From contig NZ_VOSM01000008.1 of assembly GCF_007997015.1 (NCBI RefSeq), positions 148,387 to 212,386 on the forward strand: 64,000 bases of DNA. Direction: 5' to 3'. The translations under genes and the position numbers were made by a program. The notes beneath the pieces are model-generated. The model saw only the letters and a program-made list of their open reading frames with translations, had not been told where the DNA came from and made no database searches. Of the stretch, positions 24,902-34,074 are shown in pieces. The first letter of the stretch is position 1; each line of letters opens with the position of its first letter. This stretch comes from Lujinxingia vulgaris (GTDB lineage: Bacteria; Myxococcota_A; Bradymonadia; Bradymonadales; Bradymonadaceae).

Positions 24902-25936
24902 ATGACGACGATGATGCTGAAAACGGGGCTGAAGCTGGGGGCCTGCGGGGCGCTGATCGTGGCGATCGGCGCGGCGATGCTGGTGGCTTCGCCACAGGGG
25001 GTGCCCGAGGCCGAGGCCGATGTCGCCTGGCTGAGCCTGGTCCACCGCAGCGGGCAGGAGCGCTTTGTGGACGCGCTGGAGTCGGCCGGTCTGGACAACG
25101 CCCGGGCCTACGACTGGAACGGCAACCTCATCTACTTTGCTTTCGATGAGACCGATGAAGCGCCGCTCGATGTGAGCCTGCGCCTGCAGGCGGAGATGGT
25201 CAAAGCCGGCCTCAATGAGCGCGTCTACACCTACCCGGTCGATCCGATGAGCGTCCTGGAGGAGGAGAGCCCCGCGGAGGTGAAGGCCGAGTTTCTGGAG
25301 GCATCTGTCGACTTCTTCCGCGGCGGGCTTGTGCCGGTCAAAGAGACCGACGGTTATGTGGCGCTCAACGGCGCGGAGCTTCACCGCGAGATCAAGACGC
25401 TCGAAGACGTCATCGGCGTGGCCATGGAGCTGGCCAATGATGAGGAGGCGGTGCAGAAGGCGGTGAAGGCCACCCGTTTTGTGGAGGCGTTTCGCACTCC
25501 GGAGAATCCCCGCACGCAGGTGGTGGCCGTCTACAGCCAGGATAACGTCGATCTTACGAAGTTTCGCCCCGACGCTCCGGGCGTGACGTTGCTTGGCGAG
25601 GTGGATGACGGGATCCCGGCCTGCCCCGGATGTGTGCGCTCCTCAAGGGTGGCGGGAACCGGCGCGGAGAAAGATTACCTGATGCTCTCGTTTGATACGC
25701 CGGCCGGACGCGAAGCCACACTCGATTTTTACGAGAAGGCGATGGCGGCCAGGGGGTGGGAGCTGCAGCCCAGCGCGATGATGATCGAGGGGCTGATCGA
25801 CGCCTCGGTCATCCAGGATGAGGGCATCCGCGGGGAGATCGCCACTTTCGCCCGGGGAGAGCTCATGGTGCATGTGCATGTCTACGATGCGGACGATGGA
25901 CCGGGATCGGCGGTCTCCATCTTTAAGAGCCGTTGA
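24902..25936 (+). CDS. Hypothetical exported protein, last gene of the Tad-like operon
   Basis: 344 residues from the ATG at 24902. An N-terminal hydrophobic segment (LGACGALIVAIGAAMLVAS) acts as signal peptide or anchor. The mature part is acidic, with an isolated CPGC near residue 247 and a C-terminal alpha/beta segment (DYLMLSFDTPAGREATLDFYEKAMAARGWEL) that resembles small domains found in periplasmic proteins. I do not recognise the family. It follows the TadE-like gene by 62 bp on the same strand and probably belongs to the operon. CPGC could be redox-active or bind metal; that is speculation. Confidence 0.72.
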   Translation: MTTMMLKTGLKLGACGALIVAIGAAMLVASPQGVPEAEADVAWLSLVHRSGQERFVDALESAGLDNARAYDWNGNLIYFAFDETDEAPLDVSLRLQAEMVKAGLNERVYTYPVDPMSVLEEESPAEVKAEFLEASVDFFRGGLVPVKETDGYVALNGAELHREIKTLEDVIGVAMELANDEEAVQKAVKATRFVEAFRTPENPRTQVVAVYSQDNVDLTKFRPDAPGVTLLGEVDDGIPACPGCVRSSRVAGTGAEKDYLMLSFDTPAGREATLDFYEKAMAARGWELQPSAMMIEGLIDASVIQDEGIRGEIATFARGELMVHVHVYDADDGPGSAVSIFKSR

Positions 25937-25942
25937 GCTTGC

Positions 25943-25965
25943 CGCCGGCGGTAGGGTCGCCGGCG
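25943..25965. terminator. Possible weak terminator between convergent genes
   Basis: Two CGCCGGCG octamers (25943-25950 and 25958-25965) can pair around a 7-nt loop in the 41-bp gap between convergent genes. There is no T-run, so termination efficiency is doubtful. Confidence 0.25.
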
Positions 25966-25977
25966 AGGTCTGCACGA

Positions 25978-28900
25978 TCAGCGCACCATCAGCTGGGTGG
26001 TCACCGCGATCAGCGAAAGTTCAATGGATTCGCCGCGCTCCAGGTCGTGCTCGAGCTGGCGCAGGGCTTTTTGCAGACGCATCACGTCGAGGAGCTCAGC
26101 GATGCCCTCGGGGGTGTTGGGCAGAAAGCCGGCCTCGGTGGCCGGTGGAAGGTAGCCGCTTAAGAAGGCGTGCGCGCAGAGGGCGTACCAGCGCTGCGCC
26201 GCCTTGAAGATGTTGAGCGCTTCGGGGCACTCGCCAGGCTCGACATCGCGGGGGCAGTCGGCGCGGCAGGTGCGCTGCCAGGCGAGCATGCTGGCGTGGT
26301 GAAAGGAGCGCAGCATGGTGGCCACGTCGCGAAGCGGCGTGCGTTTGATGCGCCGCTCCCCGATGGGAAGCCAGGGGTGACCCTCCAGATCGATGATCAC
26401 AAAATCATCGACAGTGCGCAGCACCTCCTCCAGGTGGAAGTCGCCGTGGATGCGAATGCGCAGCCCGCCCAGGCCGCGGCCGACCATAGTCTTGAAGCGC
26501 GCGAGGATCTCGGGCTCCTGGTCGAGCACAAGGCGCGCCATCGCGTGATGCGACTCCAGGGTGCTGAGCCGTCGGCGCAGAAGACGCATGGTGCGCAGCG
26601 TCAGAGTGCGCATGGAGTGGTAGCGGGTGCGCTCATACGAGGTTGAAAAGAGCGTGGGCTCAAAGGGCGTCTCGGGAAGTCCGCTGGCCAGAGCGGTGTG
26701 CAGCTCGGCGGCGCGTCGGCCAAGCTGGCGGGCCTCGTTGAGGAACTCGCGATCTTCGCGGCTCAGCTCAAAGTCGTCCGGGTCCATCTGAATGAGCACC
26801 CGGGCGCTCACGCCGTCGAGCAGCTCGGTGGGCTCAACCGGGTCGGGGCGGCGGTGCTGGAGGTGGTCGGTGGCGTGGTCGAGAAACCAGGTCAGACCGT
26901 CGGCGCGATGGGGCACGAAGCGGTGTACGGTGGCCAGTGTCGTCGGTTCCCAGCGGCCGCGGTGGTAGTCGAGGTGGCCGGTGAGCGGGGCGACGCCGGG
27001 GAAGTCGCGCTCGAGCAAAAACTGGCCGACCTCCACATCGACGGAGCGCCCCGACTCCAGGCGACGGAAGAGTTTGAAGACGAGATCTTCGCCAAAGACC
27101 ACCGAGGTGTGGGTGTGGTTGACCTCCAGAACACGGATGGGGAGCGCGCTGAGGTGCTCCGGGGTGAGGTCCTGAAAGTGCTCGACCCAGTGGCCCTTGA
27201 AACTTCCCTCCGTCCCTTTGAGCGCCCAGCTTTTGCGGATGTAGCCCAACAGAGCGCTCACAAACCCGGGGTTGACCGAGGCATCAAAGAGCTCGCCGGG
27301 CTCACCCGTGCGCTCCAGGCGCAGCTGGGTGATGATGGCGTGGGGAGATTGCTCGCGGATGCGGTCGGCGCGCCGATCGGTGGAGAAGCCGATGGGCAGC
27401 ATGTAGATCTCGTTTTCGCCATCGAGAAAGGTCGCTTCCAGCAGGCAGATCAGCGTAAGACCTTCTTCCCATCGCATGCGGATGCGCTCCTGAATCTCCA
27501 GCGATTCGAGGCGGCGGGCGCGGGGGTTAAACCAGGGCTGGCGGTGCAAGAACTCGGTGAGACGGCGCAAAAAAGGTGCGCGCATGCGCCCCTCGAAGAT
27601 CGCCGACCAGTCGTCGCGCACCTCCAGGGGACCGCGCGGGGCGGGGGGCTCCATCAGGTGCGCCTCATCCAGAGGGCGTTTGGAGAGGTTGAACCAGTAA
27701 AAAGCGTAGGGGGCCAGGGAGAGGGCGTAGCGCTGCGCACGCTCCGGGTGGGTCGGAGGAAATTGCGTGCGGCCCCATAATTCAATAGGCCAGCGCTCGG
27801 CCGCATCGCTCAAGTCCAGATGCACGTGCTGGGCGGCGTGCGAGAGGTTGAGCACCAGCAGCGCGTCATCGTCCTCGGTGGTCCGCCGCATCGCCAATAC
27901 CCGGTGGTTGGTGCAGGGCACCATCGTCAGATCCCCGCTCTTGAGCGCCGGGCTGTTCTGCCGAATGCTGATCAGGCGTTTGATCCAGCGTAAGAGCGAG
28001 GCCGGGGCGTTCTCCTGGGTCTCCACGTTGGTGCTCATATAGTGGTAGGTGGGATCGGTGATCACCGGCAGAAAGAGGCTCTGGGGGTTGGCGCGCGAGA
28101 AGCCTGCGTTGCGGTCGGCGCTCCATTGCATCGGGGTGCGCACGCCGTTGCGGTCGCCCAGGTGGTAGTTGTCGCCCATGCCGATCTCATCGCCGTAGTA
28201 GAGGATCGGCGTGCCGGGAAGGGAGAGCAAAAGGGCGTAGAGCAGGCGAATTTTGCGCCCGTCGCCGCGCAAAATCGGCGCGAGCCGGCGGCGGATGCCC
28301 AGGTTGACGCGCATGCGCAGCTCCGGGGCGAAGGCCCGGTACATAAAGTCGCGCTCCTCATCGGTGACCATCTCCAGGGTGAGCTCATCGTGGTTGCGCA
28401 AAAAGAGCGCCCACTGGCAGCCCTCGGGAAGCTCCGGGGTCTGATCGAGGATGTCGACGATGGGCTGACGATCTTCCATCTCCACCGCCATAAAGAGCCG
28501 GGGCATCAGCGGGAAATGAAAGGCCATATGGCATTCGTCGCCCTGGCCAAAGAAGGCCACGGCGTCTTCGGGCCAGAGGTTGGCCTCGGCCAGGAGCATG
28601 CGATCTTCGTAGCGCTCATCGACATGCGCGCGCAGGTCGCGCAAAAAGGCGTGGGTCTCGGGCAGGCCTTCGCAGGTTGTGCCCTCGCGCTCATAGAGGT
28701 AGGTGATGGCGTCCAGGCGTAGCCCGTCGATGCCCATCTTCATCCAGAAGTCGACGATCTCGAAGACGGCCTTTCGCACCTGGGGGTTGTCGAAGTTTAA
28801 GTCGGGCTGGTGGTCGTAGAAGCGATGCCAGAAGTACTGGCCGGCTACCGGATCGTAGGTCCAGTTGGAGTGTTTGACGTCGCTGAAGATGATGCGCGCC

Positions 28901-29316
28901 TCGCGGTAGCGATCCGGGGTGTCGCTCCAGACGTAGAAGTCGCGCTCCACCGAGCCGCGCGGTGCTCGCCGCGCTCGCTGGAACCAGGGGTGCTGGTCGG
29001 AGGTGTGGTTGAGCACAAGCTCGGTGATGACCTTTAAGCCGCGGCGGTGGGCTTCGCGCAGGAATGTTTGGAAGTCGCGCAACGTCCCGTAGTCCGGGTG
29101 CACCTCGGTGTAGCCGGCGATGTCGTAGCCATCGTCTTTGAGCGGCGAGGGGTAGAATGGGAGGAGCCACAGGGCGGTGACGCCGAGCTCTTCGAGGTAG
29201 TCGAGGCGCTGGGTCAGCCCGCGCAGATCGCCGATGCCGTCGCCGTCGCTATCAAAGAACGAGCGCACATGAACTTCGTAGATGATGGCGTCTTGATACC
29301 ATGGCGTTTTCGGCAT
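25978..29316 (-). CDS. treS: Trehalose synthase fused to maltokinase (TreS-Mak)
   Basis: 1112 residues from the ATG at 29316 (MPKTPWYQDAIIYEVHVRSF). Residues 1-550 or so are a GH13 trehalose synthase: VLNHTSDQHPWF, GIDGLRLDAITYLYEREG with the nucleophile Asp, LLAEANLWPEDA with the acid/base Glu, and LRNHDELTLEMV with the third carboxylate. After a linker the C-terminal 450 or so residues are a maltokinase (Pep2-like), with VLEVNHTHTSVVFGEDLVFKLFRRL and a kinase-type catalytic segment IRIHGDFHLEEVL followed by FVIIDLEGHP. The fusion would interconvert trehalose and maltose and make maltose-1-phosphate, the substrate of GlgE. It is expressed convergently to the Tad-like operon. No glgE or glgB lies in the window. 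Confidence 0.95.
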   Translation of the reverse strand: MPKTPWYQDAIIYEVHVRSFFDSDGDGIGDLRGLTQRLDYLEELGVTALWLLPFYPSPLKDDGYDIAGYTEVHPDYGTLRDFQTFLREAHRRGLKVITELVLNHTSDQHPWFQRARRAPRGSVERDFYVWSDTPDRYREARIIFSDVKHSNWTYDPVAGQYFWHRFYDHQPDLNFDNPQVRKAVFEIVDFWMKMGIDGLRLDAITYLYEREGTTCEGLPETHAFLRDLRAHVDERYEDRMLLAEANLWPEDAVAFFGQGDECHMAFHFPLMPRLFMAVEMEDRQPIVDILDQTPELPEGCQWALFLRNHDELTLEMVTDEERDFMYRAFAPELRMRVNLGIRRRLAPILRGDGRKIRLLYALLLSLPGTPILYYGDEIGMGDNYHLGDRNGVRTPMQWSADRNAGFSRANPQSLFLPVITDPTYHYMSTNVETQENAPASLLRWIKRLISIRQNSPALKSGDLTMVPCTNHRVLAMRRTTEDDDALLVLNLSHAAQHVHLDLSDAAERWPIELWGRTQFPPTHPERAQRYALSLAPYAFYWFNLSKRPLDEAHLMEPPAPRGPLEVRDDWSAIFEGRMRAPFLRRLTEFLHRQPWFNPRARRLESLEIQERIRMRWEEGLTLICLLEATFLDGENEIYMLPIGFSTDRRADRIREQSPHAIITQLRLERTGEPGELFDASVNPGFVSALLGYIRKSWALKGTEGSFKGHWVEHFQDLTPEHLSALPIRVLEVNHTHTSVVFGEDLVFKLFRRLESGRSVDVEVGQFLLERDFPGVAPLTGHLDYHRGRWEPTTLATVHRFVPHRADGLTWFLDHATDHLQHRRPDPVEPTELLDGVSARVLIQMDPDDFELSREDREFLNEARQLGRRAAELHTALASGLPETPFEPTLFSTSYERTRYHSMRTLTLRTMRLLRRRLSTLESHHAMARLVLDQEPEILARFKTMVGRGLGGLRIRIHGDFHLEEVLRTVDDFVIIDLEGHPWLPIGERRIKRTPLRDVATMLRSFHHASMLAWQRTCRADCPRDVEPGECPEALNIFKAAQRWYALCAHAFLSGYLPPATEAGFLPNTPEGIAELLDVMRLQKALRQLEHDLERGESIELSLIAVTTQLMVR

Positions 29317-29492
29317 GGCGTTGTTCCCCCCGCAGGTGATCTTAATCATAGGTGACCGAGGTCGTGCTGATTGTAGACACGACCAGCCCCGGGGGGAGTC
29401 GGCGGCGTTGACGTCGTTGAACTTCCCCTCCCAGGTTGCCGCAGGTCGGGCAGGGCACGGGCCTTGCCCATCTCAAAGCAAAAGGAAAGACC

Positions 29493-29855
29493 ATGGCAGT
29501 GAGTGTGGCGAGCCGTGACGATTCACTGGTCGTCGGCGTGCTCTACAGATGGCTGAGCCTGTTGGGCATGGCGATGGCGCTGTCGGGCGTGGCGCTGGAG
29601 TTTCTGCTCACCGGCGTGATTCGCAGCGGGCTGTGGGCCCCATCGGAGTTGTGGGGCGGGGTGCGCAGCCTGGACGTCTCGGTGCTCACGACAATGGGCG
29701 TGTGGCTTTTGATCGCCGGGCCTTCGGTGGGGCTTGTGATCCTGGCCTGGCGCGCGCTGGGCTCCCGGCGCTGGATGCAGGGGATGCTCGCGGTGCTGGT
29801 GCTGGTGATCGTGGTGCTCTCGGTGCCGCTGAAGATGTCGCTGAAGGGGGCGTGA
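29493..29855 (+). CDS. DUF1634 membrane protein
   Basis: 120 residues from the ATG at 29493, with AAAAGGAAAGA upstream. Three hydrophobic segments (WLSLLGMAMALSGVALEFLL, VLTTMGVWLLIAGPSVGLVILAW, MLAVLVLVIVVLSVPL) match the small DUF1634 family, which is commonly found next to TauE/SafE-type permeases. It overlaps the permease start by one base (TGATG), indicating translational coupling and probably a physical complex. Its own biochemical role is not established. Confidence 0.85.
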   Translation: MAVSVASRDDSLVVGVLYRWLSLLGMAMALSGVALEFLLTGVIRSGLWAPSELWGGVRSLDVSVLTTMGVWLLIAGPSVGLVILAWRALGSRRWMQGMLAVLVLVIVVLSVPLKMSLKGA

Positions 29856-30694
29856 TGGGTTTGATGATCATCGTGGCGATCTTTGTGACGGGGTTTCTGG
29901 CAGGCGGGCTGGGCTCGATGGTGGGGCTGGGCGGGGGCGTCTTCATCGTGCCGGTGCTCTCGCTGGTGCTGGGCGTGGATTTGAAGGCGGCGATCGCGGC
30001 CAGCGCCATCTGTGTGGTGCTCAACTCGCTCAACGGCAGCGCGGAGTACCTGCGCCGGGGCATGGTGCATATTAAGCTCGCGCTGCTTTTGCAGGTGTCC
30101 ACGGCGATGGCGGCGATCCTGGGCGGCATCATCGTGGTGTATTCGCCGGTGCAGACCCTCAAGCTGGTTTTTGCCGGGACGCTGGCGCTGGTGATCGCAG
30201 CCCTGGTCGGTGCGCCGCGCGGCGCGGAGGTGGTGGCGCCCGGGGGGCACGACCCCTTTGGCATGGCCACCGAGTTTGACGATCCGACCACCTCAAAACC
30301 CTTAGGCTATGTGCCTCAACGCATGAAACGCGGCGTGACGCTGAGCGCGCTTGCGGGCTTAAGCTCCGGGATGCTCGGGATTGGCGGGGGGGCGGTGCAG
30401 GTGCCGATGATGAGCGCGATGATGCGCGTGCCCCTGCGCGCGGCCGCTGCCACCAGCACCTTTATGGTGGGCACGACGGCGTCAGTGAGCGCCTTGATCC
30501 TGGCGATGGCCGGCGTGGTCGACATCGCCGTGACCGTCCCGGCGATGGCCGGCGTGATGATCGGCTCGAACCTCGGCGCACGGCTGGGCGCAAAGGTCTC
30601 AGCCGGAGCGCTGCGTCAGGTGCTGATCTTCACGCTCGCCATTCTCACCGTGGCGATGGCCGCCGATGGGCTGGGCTGGGTGTCGCTGCGCTGA
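29855..30694 (+). CDS. TauE/SafE family permease (sulfite exporter-like)
   Basis: 279 residues from the ATG at 29855. It is polytopic, with the family glycine motif near the N-terminus (GFLAGGLGSMVGLGGGVFIVP) and its repeat in the second half (GLSSGMLGIGGGAVQVPMM). Members export or import sulfite, sulfoacetate or related organosulfur anions. Substrate cannot be predicted here because no sulfur-metabolism gene is adjacent. It forms a two-gene operon with the DUF1634 protein and is followed by a convergent gene and a shared terminator. Confidence 0.9.
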   Translation: MGLMIIVAIFVTGFLAGGLGSMVGLGGGVFIVPVLSLVLGVDLKAAIAASAICVVLNSLNGSAEYLRRGMVHIKLALLLQVSTAMAAILGGIIVVYSPVQTLKLVFAGTLALVIAALVGAPRGAEVVAPGGHDPFGMATEFDDPTTSKPLGYVPQRMKRGVTLSALAGLSSGMLGIGGGAVQVPMMSAMMRVPLRAAAATSTFMVGTTASVSALILAMAGVVDIAVTVPAMAGVMIGSNLGARLGAKVSAGALRQVLIFTLAILTVAMAADGLGWVSLR

Positions 30695-30707
30695 TTTTTG
30701 CGTTTAT

Positions 30708-30729
30708 GAAAGACGCCGATGCGCCTTTC
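30708..30729. terminator. Terminator between convergent genes
   Basis: GAAAG-A-CGC (30708-30716) pairs with GCG-C-CTTTC (30721-30729) around CGAT with one internal mismatch. It is preceded by TGATTTTTGCG on one side and followed by AACGCGTTTTA on the other. It lies in the 43-bp gap between the permease gene and the decarboxylase gene. Confidence 0.5.
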
Positions 30730-30737
30730 AACGCGTT

Positions 30738-32636
30738 TTATTCATCAAGTGAATCGAGGGCGTTGAGGGCCTCGCTGAGCGCCTGTGCAAAGGCCCGGGA
30801 GAGGTCGAGTTTCATCTCGCGGGAGTCGATAAAGGGGTTCATCACGCTCAAACGCAGCACGGTAAGGTGGGTGGCGTCGGCGTCGAGCTCGACCCCCCAG
30901 TCGGCCAGGAGCGGATGCAGCAGAGCACCGTAGGCCTCAAGACCCAGCGAGGTTTTGGAGACAAAAAAATCGCCCTGACCCTGGGGCCCGAAACGCGTGT
31001 AGAGCGCCTCGCTGCGCGCGTTGATCGTGCTCAGAGATTCGCCCGGGGCGCCCACGCAGAAGCCCAGCAGGTTGGAGGAGGCCGGCAGAAGGCGCACAGG
31101 ATGCGCCAGCTCGCGCAGGGTGGCCTCCAGGCGCTTGCGAGCCTCCAAGGTGCGGCGAAGGATGCGGCCGTAACCCTGGGTGTTGAGGCCAATGGTGCGG
31201 GCTGTGAGCCAGGTGGCTACGGCGCCGGCTGCGGAGCGCGATCCTTCAAGCGTCTGCGGGCCGGGGTCGCGGGCTTCTTCATCAAAGACCAGGTAGGGCG
31301 CGTCGATGCGGTGGGCCAGGTACTCGCGGGCCTGACGCGCGACGAAGGCCCCCGAGGCATAAGGCACGTAGCCGAGTTTGTGGGGGTCGAGGGTCACGGA
31401 GTTGACCCGGCCAATGGCTTCGAGCGCGCGGCAGACCGGCTCGCTCAGCGCGCAGCCGGCCTCCTCTGAGCACACGCTGGCGGCGAAGAAGCCCCCGTAG
31501 GCCGCGTCGACGTGGTGCCAGATGTGGTGACCCAGCGCGGCGGCGCGGCGGTCGAGTAGATCCTGCACCTCATCAATCGGATCGAAGGCGCCAAGCTCGG
31601 TGGTGCCCGCCACCGAGACGACCATCAGCACCGGGCGGCCAGCCGCGGCGGCCTCGTCGAGGCGTTTCTCAAGGTGCTCGACGCAGAGGGTGCCCGCGGC
31701 GCTTAAGCGCACCGGCCAGAGCGCCTCTTTGCCAAGCCCCAGGAGCTCCACGCCTTTGACCCACGAGTAGTGTTTGTGCTCGCCAACCAGCAGCACCGGG
31801 CCGCGGTAGGGCTGCTCAAAATGCTGCGCCAGAAGATCGGCCAGGGCAAAGGGGTTCATGGCCTGGAGGTCGCCCGAGAGCGGGTCGTTTTCGGCGTTTG
31901 AGGCATCGGATGGCGCGTCGGAGCGCAGCGCGTCGTAGCGGGCCCAGCCCAGGTGCGCGGCCTCCACCAGGCTGAGCGCCGGGAGGGGGCCGCGGGCGCG
32001 GGCCTGCGCGCCGCGGGCGATAAAGCGCAGCATGCGGCTTCGGGCGCGGGTCATCGCCTCAAAGTTTGCGATGGTCCCGCCGCTCGTAAAATGCCCGCGT
32101 GGCGAGGCTTTGCCCTGATTATTCTGGCTGGTTTGATCACCCTGATTGAAAAACCCGAGCATGGTCGCCAGCGCCTCAATCGCCTCCGCCTCCAGCTTCA
32201 CCCCCACCCGCGACGACTCGCCGGAGATATTGTTGGGGTTATGCAAAAGCGTGAGCACGTGGCCGATCATCGCCGGCATCGAGGTCTCTGAGAACATATG
32301 TCCGATGTAGCGGGGGCTGTACTTGGGGACTTCTGATTCGAAGCGGGCCAGCAGATCGAGAAGCTCGCGCTCAAAATGGCGGCGGCGCCCCTGAAACTCC
32401 GAGGACTGGCGGTCGTTTTGCGAGATGGCGCGGCCGTCGTCCGGGTAGACCTCGCGGCGCCAGCGCACGTAGCTCTCAAAGACCTGGTTGATGATCTGGC
32501 GCAGCCACTCGGCGTTCTCGGCCTGGGGCCCCAGAAAGAAGCTTTTGAGGGCGATATCACTCGGGGCGCAGTCGCTCTCCGAGAGCGTGTCGGGATGAAG
32601 GGGGGCGTCGGTGGGGGAGAGGGTATCGGCGCTCAT
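30738..32636 (-). CDS. Group II PLP-dependent decarboxylase
   Basis: 632 residues from the ATG at 32636. The PLP-binding core is clear: FTSGGTIANFEAM (cofactor phosphate contacts, about 190-205), SVAGTTELGAFDPI, HVDAAYGGFF (Asp that pairs with the pyridine nitrogen) and TLDPHKLGYVPYASGAF, where the Lys forms the Schiff base. The HKLGYVPY form is seen in bacterial aspartate, glutamate and aromatic amino-acid decarboxylases, so I cannot fix the substrate; aspartate to beta-alanine is one possibility. The N-terminal 100 residues are longer than in GadA/B. Its ATG overlaps the stop of the upstream membrane-protein gene by 4 bp (ATGA). Confidence 0.87.
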   Translation of the reverse strand: MSADTLSPTDAPLHPDTLSESDCAPSDIALKSFFLGPQAENAEWLRQIINQVFESYVRWRREVYPDDGRAISQNDRQSSEFQGRRRHFERELLDLLARFESEVPKYSPRYIGHMFSETSMPAMIGHVLTLLHNPNNISGESSRVGVKLEAEAIEALATMLGFFNQGDQTSQNNQGKASPRGHFTSGGTIANFEAMTRARSRMLRFIARGAQARARGPLPALSLVEAAHLGWARYDALRSDAPSDASNAENDPLSGDLQAMNPFALADLLAQHFEQPYRGPVLLVGEHKHYSWVKGVELLGLGKEALWPVRLSAAGTLCVEHLEKRLDEAAAAGRPVLMVVSVAGTTELGAFDPIDEVQDLLDRRAAALGHHIWHHVDAAYGGFFAASVCSEEAGCALSEPVCRALEAIGRVNSVTLDPHKLGYVPYASGAFVARQAREYLAHRIDAPYLVFDEEARDPGPQTLEGSRSAAGAVATWLTARTIGLNTQGYGRILRRTLEARKRLEATLRELAHPVRLLPASSNLLGFCVGAPGESLSTINARSEALYTRFGPQGQGDFFVSKTSLGLEAYGALLHPLLADWGVELDADATHLTVLRLSVMNPFIDSREMKLDLSRAFAQALSEALNALDSLDE

Positions 32637-33901
32637 TGCTGCCTCGGGGCCTGGGAGGGCGTTGGGGAGGGGGCGGTGCGAGGAAGGAGGGCCTGCAGGG
32701 TGGCAAGCGCGCTCAGGATAGTCGCGCCCAGCGCCCCCGCAAGGGCCGAGACGAGCACCCAGCGCCCGGAGAGGGCGGCGGGCCAGATGCCGGTCAGCGG
32801 CAAAAGGGTGCTCAAAAGAAGGGCTACGGCCAGCGTCCAGGTTGCCGGCGAGGGGCTGCGGGAGGGGCCGAACTGGCGGGCGGCGACGCTGATGAGGGTG
32901 AGCGTGACGGCGCCCGCAAACGCTGTATGTAAGAAGAAGAGGCGCAGCCCGGCCGTCTGCCCCCAGTGGGCGACCGGTGGGATCGCGATGCTGGCGAGCA
33001 TCAGGGCGCTGGCCAGGAGAAATCCGAGCGCGACGCGGCGCCAGGCGCCAAGTACGCGCCAGAGCGGCAGGCTCAGCGCCACAAAGCCGGCCGCGCTCAG
33101 CGCCGCGCCCACATGCCCCAGAATGCGCAACGCTGGCCCGAGCTCGGCCGAGGGCATGCCCGCCAGAAAGAGCAGCGGCAGGCCTGCCAGGAGCATCCAG
33201 CGCGCCCGGGTCTCGGTGGGGGATGGGTGGCGAGCGATCTCGGCGCGAAGGAGCGCCAGCGCCCCGACGAGGAGCCAGCCGATGCCAAAAAGATCGACGA
33301 AGAAGTGCACGGCAAGCTGCTGGCTCAACGCGTCGCCGCTCTTTGTGATCATCTGCGCGGCCAGCGCCCAGGCGCCGACCGAGGAGATCACCATCGCTCC
33401 CACGGCGATCTTCAAGAGAGAGCGTGCGGGGTTGGGCGCGTGGGCATCCGGGGCGCGGCGAGCGGCGATGGCGACAAGGGCGGCGAAGGCGTACCAGACG
33501 AGCATCGCGACGCCGCTTAGGGCCGCGGCGATGGGGATGTTGGCGTCGCCGATGGCCGCCGAGCGGTAGCCGTAGAGCGCAAAAGCCGGGGTGCTTAGCG
33601 CGGCCAGCGCGAGCGCCGCCCACCCTGTGGCCAGGGTCGCGCGTAAGGGAAGCTTCAAGCCCAGCGCGGGGGCGCGGGCGGTGATGAGCGCGATGAGCGC
33701 GGGGGTCGCCCAGCCCATGAGCATCAGGTGGGAGTGGGCGTGGCGCAGGTCGCCGGCCTGCAGGCCGAAAAAATCGCCGCGGAGCATGCCGAAGCGGAAG
33801 AGGGCTCCCAGCGCCGCGGCCACGACGAAGCCCAGCGCGCTGGCCATAAAGAGGCGGCGCGGGGCGGCGAGGTTGGGGGAGTGGGTGGAGGTTCGGGTCA
33901 T
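32633..33901 (-). CDS. Polytopic membrane protein with conserved His motifs (NnrS/oxidase-subunit-I-like)
   Basis: 422 residues with 11-12 predicted hydrophobic helices. Near residue 50 is AGDLRHAHSHLMLMGW and near residue 195 QLAVHFFVDLFGIGW. Paired histidines inside membrane helices are typical of heme- or copper-binding polytopic proteins such as NnrS and heme-copper oxidase subunit I relatives. Membership of either family is inference, as I see no full signature. It may sense or handle NO, O2 or heme in the inner membrane. It is co-transcribed with, and translationally coupled to, the PLP decarboxylase; the metabolic link is not obvious. Confidence 0.68.
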   Translation of the reverse strand: MTRTSTHSPNLAAPRRLFMASALGFVVAAALGALFRFGMLRGDFFGLQAGDLRHAHSHLMLMGWATPALIALITARAPALGLKLPLRATLATGWAALALAALSTPAFALYGYRSAAIGDANIPIAAALSGVAMLVWYAFAALVAIAARRAPDAHAPNPARSLLKIAVGAMVISSVGAWALAAQMITKSGDALSQQLAVHFFVDLFGIGWLLVGALALLRAEIARHPSPTETRARWMLLAGLPLLFLAGMPSAELGPALRILGHVGAALSAAGFVALSLPLWRVLGAWRRVALGFLLASALMLASIAIPPVAHWGQTAGLRLFFLHTAFAGAVTLTLISVAARQFGPSRSPSPATWTLAVALLLSTLLPLTGIWPAALSGRWVLVSALAGALGATILSALATLQALLPRTAPSPTPSQAPRQQ

Positions 33902-34074
33902 GGGAGCTCGGTGGGTGGAGAGGGCGGTGGTGCCGAGCGTGTGGTTTGCAATGGGTGTGCCGAGGGGCGGTCGGAGTGGGGAAGTGGCGGGTTGGCGTGT
34001 GGTGGGAGGTGCAGGAATTGCGTGTGGGGTGGGTGGGGTGCAGGATTTGCGTGTGGGTGGGGCTTGGGGGGTGT

